NCBI GenBank assembly: GCA_017477435.1
Contig: JAFUVV010000028.1
Location: forward strand, 1 to 64,000
Direction of reading: 5' to 3'
From: Prevotella sp.
GTDB taxonomy: Bacteria; Bacteroidota; Bacteroidia; Bacteroidales; Bacteroidaceae
Length of the DNA: 64,000 nt
A model generated the notes under the pieces. The model was given only the letters and a program-made list of their open reading frames with translations, did not search any database and was not told where the DNA came from. Shown one piece after another: positions 1-7,057 of the stretch; position 1 is the stretch's first letter; every line of letters starts with the position of its first letter. Both the position numbers and the translations under genes were made by a program.

Positions 1-1
1 C

Positions 2-66
2 ATTAGCGATATCTTTTAGTTCAACTTTATGGGTGGTACTACAAAGTTACTAAAAATATCGCTAAT
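2..66 (-). promoter_or_regulatory. Inverted repeat around a leftward promoter element
   Basis: An 11-bp perfect inverted repeat (ATTAGCGATAT at 2-12, ATATCGCTAAT at 56-66) continues inward imperfectly through TTTTAGT and AACTTT. Between the arms the minus strand carries TAACTTTG (42-49), a match to the Bacteroidetes -7 element TAnnTTTG. No good -33 box was found. The layout suggests an operator around the promoter of a gene reading leftward out of the window. Confidence 0.4.
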
Positions 67-537
67 TACCTAATAATCAAGCAATTATTTTATAATTAAT
101 TTCGTCGAACTCACGTTAAATAGGGAAAATAGTATTATACTAATCTATAAGAAATGTAATATAGTAATATAGCAAACAACTATTACTATAATAATGTAAC
201 GAGTGCTACTAATCTCACGACCTGTAGCACTCTGCCTGATACTAAGAATTTCTCTTAGCATATCTCGTTATTTCAATTTTTGACTGTTGGGGAGATGGCA
301 TGAAAAGTGGACTGCCCACCATGCTACCTCGACGCTCGGCAAAGCGCACACAAACACACAGTGAAGCAGCCCACAAAATGGGCTGTCGCTGTGCTTCGTT
401 GTGTTGAAATTTGCCGATTCCGAAGTAGAAGCACATCTTCCAGAGTCAGGAGTTGACAGCTGTTTTCTCCATGACGCTGCAAATTTACTAAATTTTTTTC
501 AAATTTAGACATAATCATTTGAAAATGTTGCAAATGG
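67..537. other. Intergenic region, no convincing gene
   Basis: AT-rich sequence to about 240, then a mixed stretch with a small hairpin (AGCCCA/TGGGCT near 369-386). Short minus-strand open frames here (64 and 69 codons) show no recognisable domain, and their composition resembles non-coding DNA. I call no gene. Confidence 0.5.
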
Positions 538-1464
538 TCACTCCTTTGACATGCTGTTATTCATGCCCAGAGGAGATAAACTTATCACGTATGGTATTCC
601 AGCTCGATCATATGAGTGAGCTGCTCGGTTAAAACAATGAATGTTCATGTCTAGATTTCCTTTTAGGGCATCCACTGTCAAGCAATTATCCGACCCGTTT
701 CCAATTCCCCAGCCGTGTGAGATTCCACCATCCGGACTGATTAACAACTCATAACTGCTGTTCCTCAGCACAAACGTCCTTGCGTGTCTTGTGTTCCCGA
801 CTTTTAAGGTGTAATTATCATCAACAATCTTGTCCATGCACATTCGAAAGAAAGTGTCTCTGTTCTCTGGGAAAGAGAACTTGCGGTCAATCTTCAGCGT
901 ATTGTCATCAAACATGACCCGGAAGTCCCTCCTTGACAAATTGATTTCTATTGACTGGTATCGCAGCTTGAACAAATCTTTCATTCTTCTGATAAACTGG
1001 GCCAGGATAAGGCACCCAATAGGGGTGTTCAAATACCTGTCTTCATAAACAAGATCCACAAGCCCATCCTTCATAAACACCTCCTGAACGAAATGCCATT
1101 TGTCTGTATGGTATTCCATCAAAAGATCGAGCAACTCGTCGCTGTACATGTTTTGGACTATGCTAAAGCTGAACGTAAATCCGTTTTTGGACATGTTTAA
1201 CCTGTTCAACTTGTCAACATCTATCGTCTTATAGACGAGTTTTTCAATGATATTGACAACCTTTTCAGAATCAGAGCCCTTCCATTGTGGGTTGACATCG
1301 TGGAAGTACTTGGTCATTGTTGATGTGATTTTCTCCTTGTGGATTGATTTTATCCAATCCCCATTCTGTTCAGCATTCTGGCCCTCTATATCATAGGGCA
1401 TCGCATTTGATTTTTTGGTCTCCATTTTGTAATATTTAATCGACCGCAATATATCAATCATCAT
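538..1464 (-). CDS. Hypothetical protein downstream of a WYL regulator
   Basis: A 308-residue soluble protein that I do not recognise. No signal peptide or membrane segment is visible. The sequence is mixed alpha/beta with a basic central part (INLSRRDFRV) and a glycine-rich segment near residues 245-260 (SPDGGISHGWGIGNG). It starts 5 bp after the stop of the WYL-domain gene on the same strand, so the two are almost certainly co-transcribed and may be functionally linked. An internal Met at residue 14 (1425) is an alternative start. The neighbourhood is plasmid-like, so this is probably an accessory gene. A role as a DNA-binding or defence-associated partner is possible but unsupported. Confidence 0.7.
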   Translation of the reverse strand: MMIDILRSIKYYKMETKKSNAMPYDIEGQNAEQNGDWIKSIHKEKITSTMTKYFHDVNPQWKGSDSEKVVNIIEKLVYKTIDVDKLNRLNMSKNGFTFSFSIVQNMYSDELLDLLMEYHTDKWHFVQEVFMKDGLVDLVYEDRYLNTPIGCLILAQFIRRMKDLFKLRYQSIEINLSRRDFRVMFDDNTLKIDRKFSFPENRDTFFRMCMDKIVDDNYTLKVGNTRHARTFVLRNSSYELLISPDGGISHGWGIGNGSDNCLTVDALKGNLDMNIHCFNRAAHSYDRAGIPYVISLSPLGMNNSMSKE

Positions 1465-1469
1465 CGACT

Positions 1470-2477
1470 CTATGTCGACAATCCGTAATTTCTTATTGAT
1501 TTTTTAAGATTCTTCACTATTTCATCCCTGAGTTCACAATCAGTTAGGATGGTAACTGTGTCACCATATGACAAGAACTTATGTATCAGTTCGATGTTTG
1601 GGACAACCCTTATGGAAAATATAGCGCATTCATGCTTAAGGCAAACCAGAACCTGACTATGATGAATCGGATCATCAATGAAGGGGCGAATATATCCCCG
1701 GGAAACCTGGAACTTAATGGTTACAGGTTTTTTCCCCATCTCCCTATGTATACCATAAATGTCGCTAAAGTACGCATCCAGATCTATTTCCATAGGCTCG
1801 TATTTCTTGTCTGTAAAGTAGATTTTGCGTATTCTTTCAAGTTCAAAGAACTGTAATACCTTTCCGTTTGTCGTCAATACGGCTACCAGATACCATTTTT
1901 GTGCAAACTGCTTCAAATAGTAAGGAAACACCACAACCTGAACCGATAGAGAATCACTATCCAGGTAATTTATCTCGATAGTTTTTTTCTCTATAATGGC
2001 AAGGAATAATCCCTGAAAGCATTTCTGGCTAATCTTCCCTATAGCCACATCAAATTCAAGTATATTTTTAGAATCATCCTTCATTGGGACATCCATTGCC
2101 AAGCACAGTTTCTGAATCCATTTCACTTTAGGGAATCCCTTACACCGGGTAAGCATTCGCAGAGCATACCTTAGTTCCCGACCTTGTTCCTCGGTCAGGC
2201 CAGTTTCAAATATGGAGAAATCCGAGTTCTCATATCTGTATCTGATAATACGTGAATCTTCCGTATCTCTCATTCTCAGGATCCTTATATGGTACTCGTT
2301 TGCTATTTCCGTCAAGTCCTTCAGAATAGTGTCCTTCGTTTTTACGGGGCATATACCTCTATCTTCCAGACTTTCATTTACAACATGGAGCATTTCATGA
2401 ATCGTTACTCCTTCTCTCTTTCTAAGTAGGCCGTCAAGTGCTTTGACTCTCAGGCAAAAATTCTTATTATCAGGCAT
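1470..2477 (-). CDS. WYL-domain transcriptional regulator
   Basis: A 335-residue protein with the architecture of bacterial WYL regulators. The N-terminal part (NKNFCLRVKALDGLLR onward) matches the usual opening of this family in Bacteroidales and likely forms a winged helix. The middle carries a WYL domain (IEKKTIEINYLDSDS through PYYLKQFAQKWYLVA), followed by a C-terminal extension of WCX type. WYL proteins bind ligands or nucleic acid and often control defence or mobile-element genes. The frame stays open to 2666, but I chose the ATG at 2477 because family members start with MPxNKNxxxR; a Met at 2600 is another possibility. It lies just upstream of the 308-residue unknown gene, 5 bp apart. 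Confidence 0.8.
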   Translation of the reverse strand: MPDNKNFCLRVKALDGLLRKREGVTIHEMLHVVNESLEDRGICPVKTKDTILKDLTEIANEYHIRILRMRDTEDSRIIRYRYENSDFSIFETGLTEEQGRELRYALRMLTRCKGFPKVKWIQKLCLAMDVPMKDDSKNILEFDVAIGKISQKCFQGLFLAIIEKKTIEINYLDSDSLSVQVVVFPYYLKQFAQKWYLVAVLTTNGKVLQFFELERIRKIYFTDKKYEPMEIDLDAYFSDIYGIHREMGKKPVTIKFQVSRGYIRPFIDDPIHHSQVLVCLKHECAIFSIRVVPNIELIHKFLSYGDTVTILTDCELRDEIVKNLKKSIRNYGLST

Positions 2478-2832
2478 ATATAATGATTTAGTCTCAATCC
2501 TCTTATCCAAGTCCAACATTGGGAGCAAAAAGACCCAGATTGCGTTTTTCTCATCATGCTTTATCGCATGTGGAAAGTCGTGGAATCCGGTACTGGCCAT
2601 CTTTCCTGGCTCAGTATAAACATTAATTCTGCAAAGTAAAACAATAACAGTGCAACCATTCTTCATTCATAGAAGAATTATTTGACGGAGGCTGAATTTG
2701 TCTGCAAAAAAAACTCAAAGGACATTGTTTTAGGCCAAATATTAGGAGTCAGAAAACTTGTTTATTCCGATTTTTTTTTGTAACTTTGTAAGATAATAAA
2801 AACTGACTATTTAAGATAAAATCAATTTGTGT

Positions 2833-2982
2833 ATGATGGTATTTGGATTCTTTTTTACACTTGTTTATAGCATCTGCAGAGGGGTGCTATTGATGGTAGC
2901 TGCCGTACTGAAAGCTATCGGTAAAGTATTGTTGTTCGTAACCGGATTCGGTCATCAAAAAGCAGATAGCCATCGTATTTGA
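2833..2982 (+). CDS. Small membrane protein (49 residues)
   Basis: A short gene with two hydrophobic stretches: residues 3-14 (VFGFFFTLVYSI) and 18-37, followed by a charged tail ending HQKADSHRI. It is preceded by a TAnnTTTG element (TAACTTTG at 2781-2788), giving a leader of about 40 nt. Its stop codon sits inside a strong hairpin (2961-3001). It is divergent from the WYL gene and convergent with the small-gene group below 4213. Such peptides occur on plasmids as toxins or membrane modulators, but the function cannot be read from the sequence. Confidence 0.5.
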   Translation: MMVFGFFFTLVYSICRGVLLMVAAVLKAIGKVLLFVTGFGHQKADSHRI

Positions 2983-3001
2983 AGTACAATGGCTATCTGC
3001 T
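2961..3001. terminator. Bidirectional terminator hairpin
   Basis: Perfect 13-bp stem AGCAGATAGCCAT (2961-2973) and ATGGCTATCTGCT (2989-3001) with a 15-nt loop. It lies between a plus-strand small gene, whose stop is in the loop, and the converging minus-strand gene ending at 3004, so it can serve both. Confidence 0.7.
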
Positions 3002-3003
3002 CC

Positions 3004-3291
3004 TTAATAAGTAAGTACGCCGTTCTCTTCGAACTGCCTTACAATGAACTTCATAGCATTTCCATAGTTCTTTCTCATCCATTTCAAATCCTGTTTGGTC
3101 AGTTGCTGAAATCGTCTTTTTATGCAAAGTTCGAGGTCTGACCTTTGTTTTTCATCTGCAATAAGGCTGTAGCATGTAGATAATGGTGAAATAGTGTCAA
3201 TCTCTATTTTTCCGTCTCTTCTGGTATAAATCTTTCCCCAGACCTTACCTCGTACAGAAACGATATTGTTTCCTTTGATGTAGATATTCAT
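3004..3291 (-). CDS. Hypothetical protein of the plasmid-like region
   Basis: A 95-residue soluble protein with a beta-rich N-terminus (IYIKGNNIVSVRGKVWGKIYTR) and a basic helical C-terminal half (KQRSDLELCIKRRFQQLTKQDLKWMRKNYG). No family recognised. It is the last of four tightly spaced minus-strand genes (4213 down to 3004), 3 bp after the preceding one, so it belongs to the same operon. Small genes of this kind are common on Bacteroidales plasmids and conjugative elements. Confidence 0.6.
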   Translation of the reverse strand: MNIYIKGNNIVSVRGKVWGKIYTRRDGKIEIDTISPLSTCYSLIADEKQRSDLELCIKRRFQQLTKQDLKWMRKNYGNAMKFIVRQFEENGVLTY

Positions 3292-3294
3292 GGT

Positions 3295-3528
3295 TCATAA
3301 TTTTGTTTCAAATTCAACGTTTCCCTTATGGTTCCTCAGTTGCAACTTCAAGTTGATCGCCTTATTCATACTTGCCAACTTTTGAAGCTTTATCCTGTTT
3401 TCTTCAGAGTTTTCAATAAGAGTTGCATAGATCAATCTGTCAACCGTAAAGCACCCATTTAAATCAAAAGCCCTGAACTGCTTCATGCCGCCATATCTGG
3501 CATACACAAATGACATTCTCTCAAACAT
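3295..3528 (-). CDS. Hypothetical protein of the plasmid-like region
   Basis: A 77-residue protein without signal peptide or membrane segment, with a helical basic second half (ENRIKLQKLASMNKAINLKLQLRNHKGN). No family recognised. It is third in the four-gene minus-strand operon, 47 bp after the DUF2958 gene and 3 bp before the 95-residue gene. Function unknown. Confidence 0.55.
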   Translation of the reverse strand: MFERMSFVYARYGGMKQFRAFDLNGCFTVDRLIYATLIENSEENRIKLQKLASMNKAINLKLQLRNHKGNVEFETKL

Positions 3529-3575
3529 AGATTCTTGTTTTGTGGAGGGGATTGTTTCACCCCTCCGTTAGACCA

Positions 3576-3974
3576 TTAGTGACTGTTAAAGTTGGTGACA
3601 TAGTCCTGGACATAGGGGCTGTCAATGTCTTTCAATGATGTTGGTTGGAAATGTTCATCACGCTCAATGCCGATTGTTCCCAGTGTCATCTTTTTGACTC
3701 CCATATTCACATTAAAGGGTACGGCAATTTCCTCCAGCTCCTTCAAGGTGAAGTAGCCGAGTTCGCCTTCACCGGCACCGTTGATGACAAGCCCAAAGAA
3801 CAGATAACCAAAATCTGCATCTTCTCTTGCTTCTGTAACATACCATGTCCACGTACCAACGGGAAGAAAGAACTTCACCATGACTTCTGCATTCATCCCA
3901 CATTCCTCCTGTGAATAGAGGGGATGGTTTTCTAACAACTTCTTTGTTTCTTCATTTACAAGTTTCATATTCAA
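3576..3974 (-). CDS. DUF2958 domain protein
   Basis: A 132-residue protein matching the DUF2958 pattern: VMVKFFLPVGTWTWYVTEA (residues about 49-67), then FGYLFFGLVINGAGEGELGYFTLKELE, then IERDEHFQPTSLKDI near the end. DUF2958 proteins are found on plasmids, integrative elements and phages; their biochemical role is unknown. Met3 (3968) may be the actual start. It begins 5 bp after the 77-residue gene at 3980-4213, so the two are co-transcribed. Its presence supports the mobile-element reading of this end of the window. Confidence 0.85.
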   Translation of the reverse strand: MNMKLVNEETKKLLENHPLYSQEECGMNAEVMVKFFLPVGTWTWYVTEAREDADFGYLFFGLVINGAGEGELGYFTLKELEEIAVPFNVNMGVKKMTLGTIGIERDEHFQPTSLKDIDSPYVQDYVTNFNSH

Positions 3975-3979
3975 GTCTC

Positions 3980-4213
3980 CTATTTTTTGATGAAATACTC
4001 TATTGCGCTATGTACGAGGATGAAGTGTGTCCGCGTCTGCACACACTGTTCACTCCACGGATTGTAGAAATCGAGCATAAGACTATGATACAAGTCCGGC
4101 AGCTCTTTTTTGATTTTCTTGACGAGGCGCTGGTAATTCGCCTTCCTCGCGCCTTTCATCAGTTCGTTCCACCTGTCTATGCCGATGGATGTACAGTCTG
4201 TTTCTAAATACAT
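3980..4213 (-). CDS. Hypothetical protein, first gene of the DUF2958 operon
   Basis: A 77-residue protein, mostly helical, with a basic middle (KGARKANYQRLVKKIKKEL) and an aromatic C-terminus. No family recognised. It heads the four-gene minus-strand operon that ends at 3004 and lies next to the replication-origin region at 4589-4754. Probably a plasmid accessory gene. Confidence 0.6.
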   Translation of the reverse strand: MYLETDCTSIGIDRWNELMKGARKANYQRLVKKIKKELPDLYHSLMLDFYNPWSEQCVQTRTHFILVHSAIEYFIKK

Positions 4214-4588
4214 ATTCAGTCCGTTTATGGCAGTTGGTTAGGCCGCCGTTTCCTTGCTATTGTTCTTTTCCCTTTTGTTTTAGCCATTTGGCTCAACTCC
4301 GGGATAAGATTTTACATAGCAATGAAAACAGGCTTGATATGCAATGAGAACAAGGAATTTGCTGGAGAAAAGACATGGAATACCCAGATTTCCAATCTGT
4401 GGAAGGCTGCCACGTCGTTTCTCCAGCAAATAGTCGGAGCGGTACTTGTCATATTGCGCCAAGACTGTACCTTTGCGGCGTAAAAGTTTGTGCCGGACTT
4501 GGCCCCAAAGGAAAAAAGCCTCTCAAATCCTATAGCTGGAAAAAAGTTTCCATGTGGACTTCTTTTCCCAAAAAGTCCTGGGTTTCAT

Positions 4589-4628
4589 AAAGCTTTATTT
4601 ATATTTTTATTTTTAAAGCTTTATTTAT
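4589..4628. other. AT-rich stretch with direct repeats, candidate unwinding element
   Basis: Two copies of AAAGCTTTATTTAT (4589-4602 and 4615-4628) flank an almost pure A/T spacer. The block lies just upstream of the iterons and the replication initiator gene, the usual position of a DNA unwinding element in iteron plasmids. No clear DnaA box was found. Confidence 0.45.
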
Positions 4629-4670
4629 GGAAGTCGTCAACATATGATGTCCAAAAGGCATTTCGAGTTC

Positions 4671-4754
4671 AACTTCCGAGAAAATGCGCCAGAACTTCCG
4701 AGAAAATGCGCTGAAACTTCCGAGAAAATGCGCTGAACTTCCGAGAAAATGCGC
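4671..4754 (+). repeat. Four iterons, candidate plasmid replication origin
   Basis: Four perfect copies of the 19-mer AACTTCCGAGAAAATGCGC start at 4671, 4693, 4715 and 4736, giving spacings of 22, 22 and 21 bp (two helical turns). Iterons of about this length and spacing directly upstream of a Rep_3-type initiator gene are the hallmark of an iteron-controlled origin: the initiator binds them to open the origin and to limit copy number. Together with the AT-rich block at 4589-4628 they form a plausible complete origin. Confidence 0.85.
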
Positions 4755-4811
4755 ACCAAATGTTAAATCATTTAACATTCCTATAATCTTGGAACTTTAA
4801 TAAAGAAAAAC

Positions 4812-4819
4812 TAACTTTG
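4812..4819 (+). promoter_or_regulatory. -7 promoter element of the replication initiator
   Basis: TAACTTTG matches the Bacteroidetes -7 consensus; the -33 region is poor. It lies 58 bp after the last iteron and leaves a leader of about 115 nt before the initiator start, so initiator bound at the iterons could also influence this promoter. Confidence 0.5.
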
Positions 4820-4940
4820 CTGTGCTTTGATAACACGGGTATTATAAGCCAAGCGGTGACTGTTGGTACGAATCCTCAGTTGGACACGTCCGCCTGAATA
4901 AAGTAAACCGTCACAGAGTGTCATGTGAACAAAGAAAAGT

Positions 4941-6230
4941 ATGCAGCTGTATCAGAACGAAATAATATACCCTTTAAGTTTCAATCCTATCTGCCATGAG
5001 CAGATCAGGTGGAGCAATAATCTCATCAACTCTCCGATGTGTTACACACTACTGGAAAGAAGGGTGATGTATTTCTTGACAGGCCAGGTAAAAAAGAAGT
5101 TCTTGGAGAAAGGTCTGGGCATACCAGAGAATTGGAAAGAATTAGTATTCTACCTTCAAGATAAGGATCTTGGCTTAATTGGAGGGAAAAAGAATGTTCC
5201 GCGTACCTATGAGACATTAAGCGCATTGGGAGGAAAGTTTTATCCAGTCAGGTACAAAAAAGAGGATGGAAATATTGTCGTTGGTAAGATTCATTGGATT
5301 GATTCTTTCTTCTATGACAAGGAGAAGAATCTCTATGCTGTCAGGGTTTCTCCCGAAATAATGAGATATTTAATCAATCTTACCCGTGACTTCACGTCTT
5401 TTGACCTTGGAACAGCCATGATGCTGAAGTCACGATTCAGCCAGAAAATGTATGAGCTTTGCAGTGAGTTCAGCGGCGATTTTAGGTTCTATGACAACAC
5501 AGAAACCCAGTTGGGAAACAGGTATAAAGAACGTGTTGTTCCTATCCATATAGACTCTCTCAGAAGCATATTTAATCTTAACGAAGTGCGAGACCAGAGA
5601 ACTGGCAAGAGTATTAAAACCCCATCATATACGGACTACACTGATATACGAAGGTTTATTCTGGAATATGCCCAAAGAGAATTATATGGCCTTTATATGA
5701 TGGAAAAGTCGGATTTGTGGTTTGATTTCCAACCAGGACGGAAGACTGGGAACGGCGGAAGAGTTTCCTACATTATTATATATATATATACTCGGCAACA
5801 CCCAAAGAAAGGGGAGCAACGCCCTTGGAAAAAGGGGGATGAACCTCTGGTTCCCTTTGAAACGAGTACAGCCACAGTCTGTAGGAAGTCACCATATCAA
5901 AAACTTCATTCAAATATTTGGTATGATAATGAAAACCTCGACATAGTGGTTAGGCAAATGCTGTCCCGCTATCTTAGTAAGAAAGAGGTCGCATATTATA
6001 TGATGGAGATTCAGAAGGAATCAAGACAGCACAAAGATAGCTATATCCAAGTTCTTCAGATCTTACAAGAGAAGGAGAATCAACCTAAGTTTTCCAGCGG
6101 TACTAAACAGTACAAACGCAATAATATTATTGATTATGCATTAAAAGAGAATTTGAAGATATATGGATGGTCAATCCAGCCGCCTTCCAGTAGGCTAAAG
6201 AAGTGTGACGAACAAAACCTGTTTGAGTGA
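4941..6230 (+). CDS. Rep_3-family plasmid replication initiator
   Basis: A 429-residue initiator of the RepB/Rep_3 kind. The N-terminal winged-helix region shows the family pattern: polar opening, then LLERRVMYFLTGQVKKKF (residues about 36-53), then segments around YAVRVSPEIMRYLINL and FTSFDLGTAMMLKSRFSQKMYELC that correspond to the conserved DNA-binding core. The second half (after about residue 290) is less conserved. The protein should bind the iterons just upstream and start replication. The gene is intact, so the element may be a recently captured or still functional replicon; alternatively the window crosses an assembled integrated plasmid. No mobilisation or partition gene is visible beside it. 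Confidence 0.88.
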   Translation: MQLYQNEIIYPLSFNPICHEQIRWSNNLINSPMCYTLLERRVMYFLTGQVKKKFLEKGLGIPENWKELVFYLQDKDLGLIGGKKNVPRTYETLSALGGKFYPVRYKKEDGNIVVGKIHWIDSFFYDKEKNLYAVRVSPEIMRYLINLTRDFTSFDLGTAMMLKSRFSQKMYELCSEFSGDFRFYDNTETQLGNRYKERVVPIHIDSLRSIFNLNEVRDQRTGKSIKTPSYTDYTDIRRFILEYAQRELYGLYMMEKSDLWFDFQPGRKTGNGGRVSYIIIYIYTRQHPKKGEQRPWKKGDEPLVPFETSTATVCRKSPYQKLHSNIWYDNENLDIVVRQMLSRYLSKKEVAYYMMEIQKESRQHKDSYIQVLQILQEKENQPKFSSGTKQYKRNNIIDYALKENLKIYGWSIQPPSSRLKKCDEQNLFE

Positions 6231-6235
6231 AAATT

Positions 6236-6319
6236 GCGAGATCTCCTCTGAAAAATCCAATGGTGCAGATCTGGAAAAATAGACACTATAGTCGGAATGG
6301 AACGTCAGAGGAGACTCGC
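6236..6319. terminator. Inverted repeat after the initiator gene
   Basis: Arms GCGAG-CTCCTCTGA (6236-6251) and TCAGAGGAG-CTCGC (6305-6319) pair with a small bulge across a loop of about 50 nt. It begins just after the stop of the initiator gene. It could be a terminator-like structure or part of an element boundary; there is no T-tract, so assignment is weak. Confidence 0.35.
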
Positions 6320-6332
6320 ATTTCATGTTCGG

Positions 6333-6517
6333 TTGTGCAAATATTGTATCTTGTTCTAAACTTGCACAACCAAAATCGATGAAATCAGCCCCAAAATAAC
6401 GAAATAAAAAAATGTTCAGAATTTGTTCAAAATTGTTAGGCTACGTTCAAAAATCCCCTTAAAAAGGGTGGTTTGTCGGGATAGATGAGGGTGAGAGGTT
6501 GTGCAAATGTTGTGCAA
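6333..6517. repeat. Four TTGTGCAA octamers beside the tRNA
   Basis: TTGTGCAA occurs at 6333-6340, 6499-6506 and 6510-6517 and in inverse orientation at 6362-6369. The first and inverse copies form a 10-bp perfect inverted repeat (GGTTGTGCAA/TTGCACAACC). Clustered short repeats between a mobile segment and a tRNA gene resemble arm-type binding sites of a site-specific recombinase, but no integrase gene is in the window. Otherwise the stretch from 6231 to 6571 has no gene. Confidence 0.35.
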
Positions 6518-6529
6518 TTAATAAAAGCT

Positions 6530-6568
6530 AAAAGGCTAACTGCTTGATTATCAAGCACTTAGCCTTTT
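6530..6568. terminator. Terminator hairpin downstream of tRNA-Pro
   Basis: AAAAGGCTAA (6530-6539) pairs with TTAGCCTTTT (6559-6568), with a second inner stem TGCTTGAT/ATCAAGCA, making a nearly continuous long hairpin. It lies immediately 3-prime of the minus-strand tRNA-Pro and fits its terminator. Confidence 0.65.
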
Positions 6569-6574
6569 GTTTGG

Positions 6575-6647
6575 TCGGGATTACTGGACTCGAACCAGCG
6601 ACCTCGCGCCCCCCAGACGTGTGCGCTACCAACTGCGCTAAATCCCG
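6575..6647 (-). tRNA. tRNA-Pro (anticodon GGG)
   Basis: Read on the minus strand the sequence folds as a full cloverleaf: acceptor CGGGATT/AATCCCG, D stem GCGC/GCGC around AGTTGGTA, anticodon loop CTGGGGG with anticodon GGG, five-base variable loop, T arm around TTCGAGT, and discriminator A. CCA follows in the genome (6572-6574). The anticodon stem CACGT/GCGCG has one A-C mismatch at the second pair. A promoter (6673-6704) precedes it and a hairpin follows. tRNA genes are common integration targets, and the plasmid-like segment lies on its 3-prime side. Confidence 0.93.
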
Positions 6648-6672
6648 AACAAGCATTCTCAGAATGCGACTG

Positions 6673-6704
6673 CAAAATTAATCACTTCCCACGACATATC
6701 CAAA
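6673..6704 (-). promoter_or_regulatory. Promoter of tRNA-Pro
   Basis: On the minus strand, TTTG (6701-6704) and TAATTTTG (6673-6680) are separated by 20 bp, a perfect Bacteroidetes-type promoter, about 26 bp before the tRNA 5-prime end. Confidence 0.75.
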
Positions 6705-6750
6705 TTTATCGCTCTTTTTTTTCCTTACAGAGAAAAAAGTGACGACAGAC

Positions 6751-6782
6751 TTTGCACAGAAAATGATTTTTACTTACTTTTG
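6751..6782 (+). promoter_or_regulatory. Promoter of the short acidic peptide gene
   Basis: TTTG (6751-6754), 20 bp, TACTTTTG (6775-6782). The start codon at 6823 is 40 bp downstream. This supports the 66-codon gene as a real transcription unit. Confidence 0.7.
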
Positions 6783-6822
6783 TAGGCAACATCAAAAAGG
6801 AAAGCATAATCATTCTAACAGC

Positions 6823-7023
6823 ATGAAAAAGAAAGAATATACCGGCCCTGTCACCGAGCAGCATAAGATAGAAATGCCTGCCCTCCTCGACGGTACTACC
6901 ACGACCCCAGTCGGTGGCGGTGGTAGCGGCGACACCCCCCCAGGAGGATGGGGACCAGCACAGGCTCCAAGAAACGGCTACTGGGACGACGACCAAGACC
7001 CGCAATGGGAAGATGATTATTAA
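6823..7023 (+). CDS. Short acidic, Gly/Pro-rich peptide
   Basis: A 66-residue product starting MKKKEYTGPVTEQHKIEMPALLD, with a central Gly-rich run (VGGGGSGDTPPGGWG) and an acidic tryptophan-containing tail (WDDDQDPQWEDDY). The frame is open upstream, but the ATG at 6823 lies 40 bp after a good promoter. The organisation resembles the 66-residue product at 55000-55200: basic MKK-Y-P opening, short variable middle, acidic tail with Trp. Such small proteins are frequent in Bacteroidales and mostly unannotated. No signal peptide. A precursor-peptide role is only a guess. Confidence 0.65.
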   Translation: MKKKEYTGPVTEQHKIEMPALLDGTTTTPVGGGGSGDTPPGGWGPAQAPRNGYWDDDQDPQWEDDY

Positions 7024-7057
7024 CAATAACGTTAACGTGCAGGCTAAACGTCTTCCC

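Noticed and set aside
242..533. Two overlapping short minus-strand frames at the left end
   Set aside because: No recognisable family, and the region has hairpins and poor coding character.
4280..4462. 60-codon minus-strand frame before the iterons
   Set aside because: No domain, no promoter, composition like non-coding DNA; kept as intergenic.
1..6571. Direct repeat of the tRNA-Pro end as an attachment site
   Set aside because: I looked for the tRNA 3-prime text in the plasmid-like segment and did not see a second copy; the other boundary may be outside the window.
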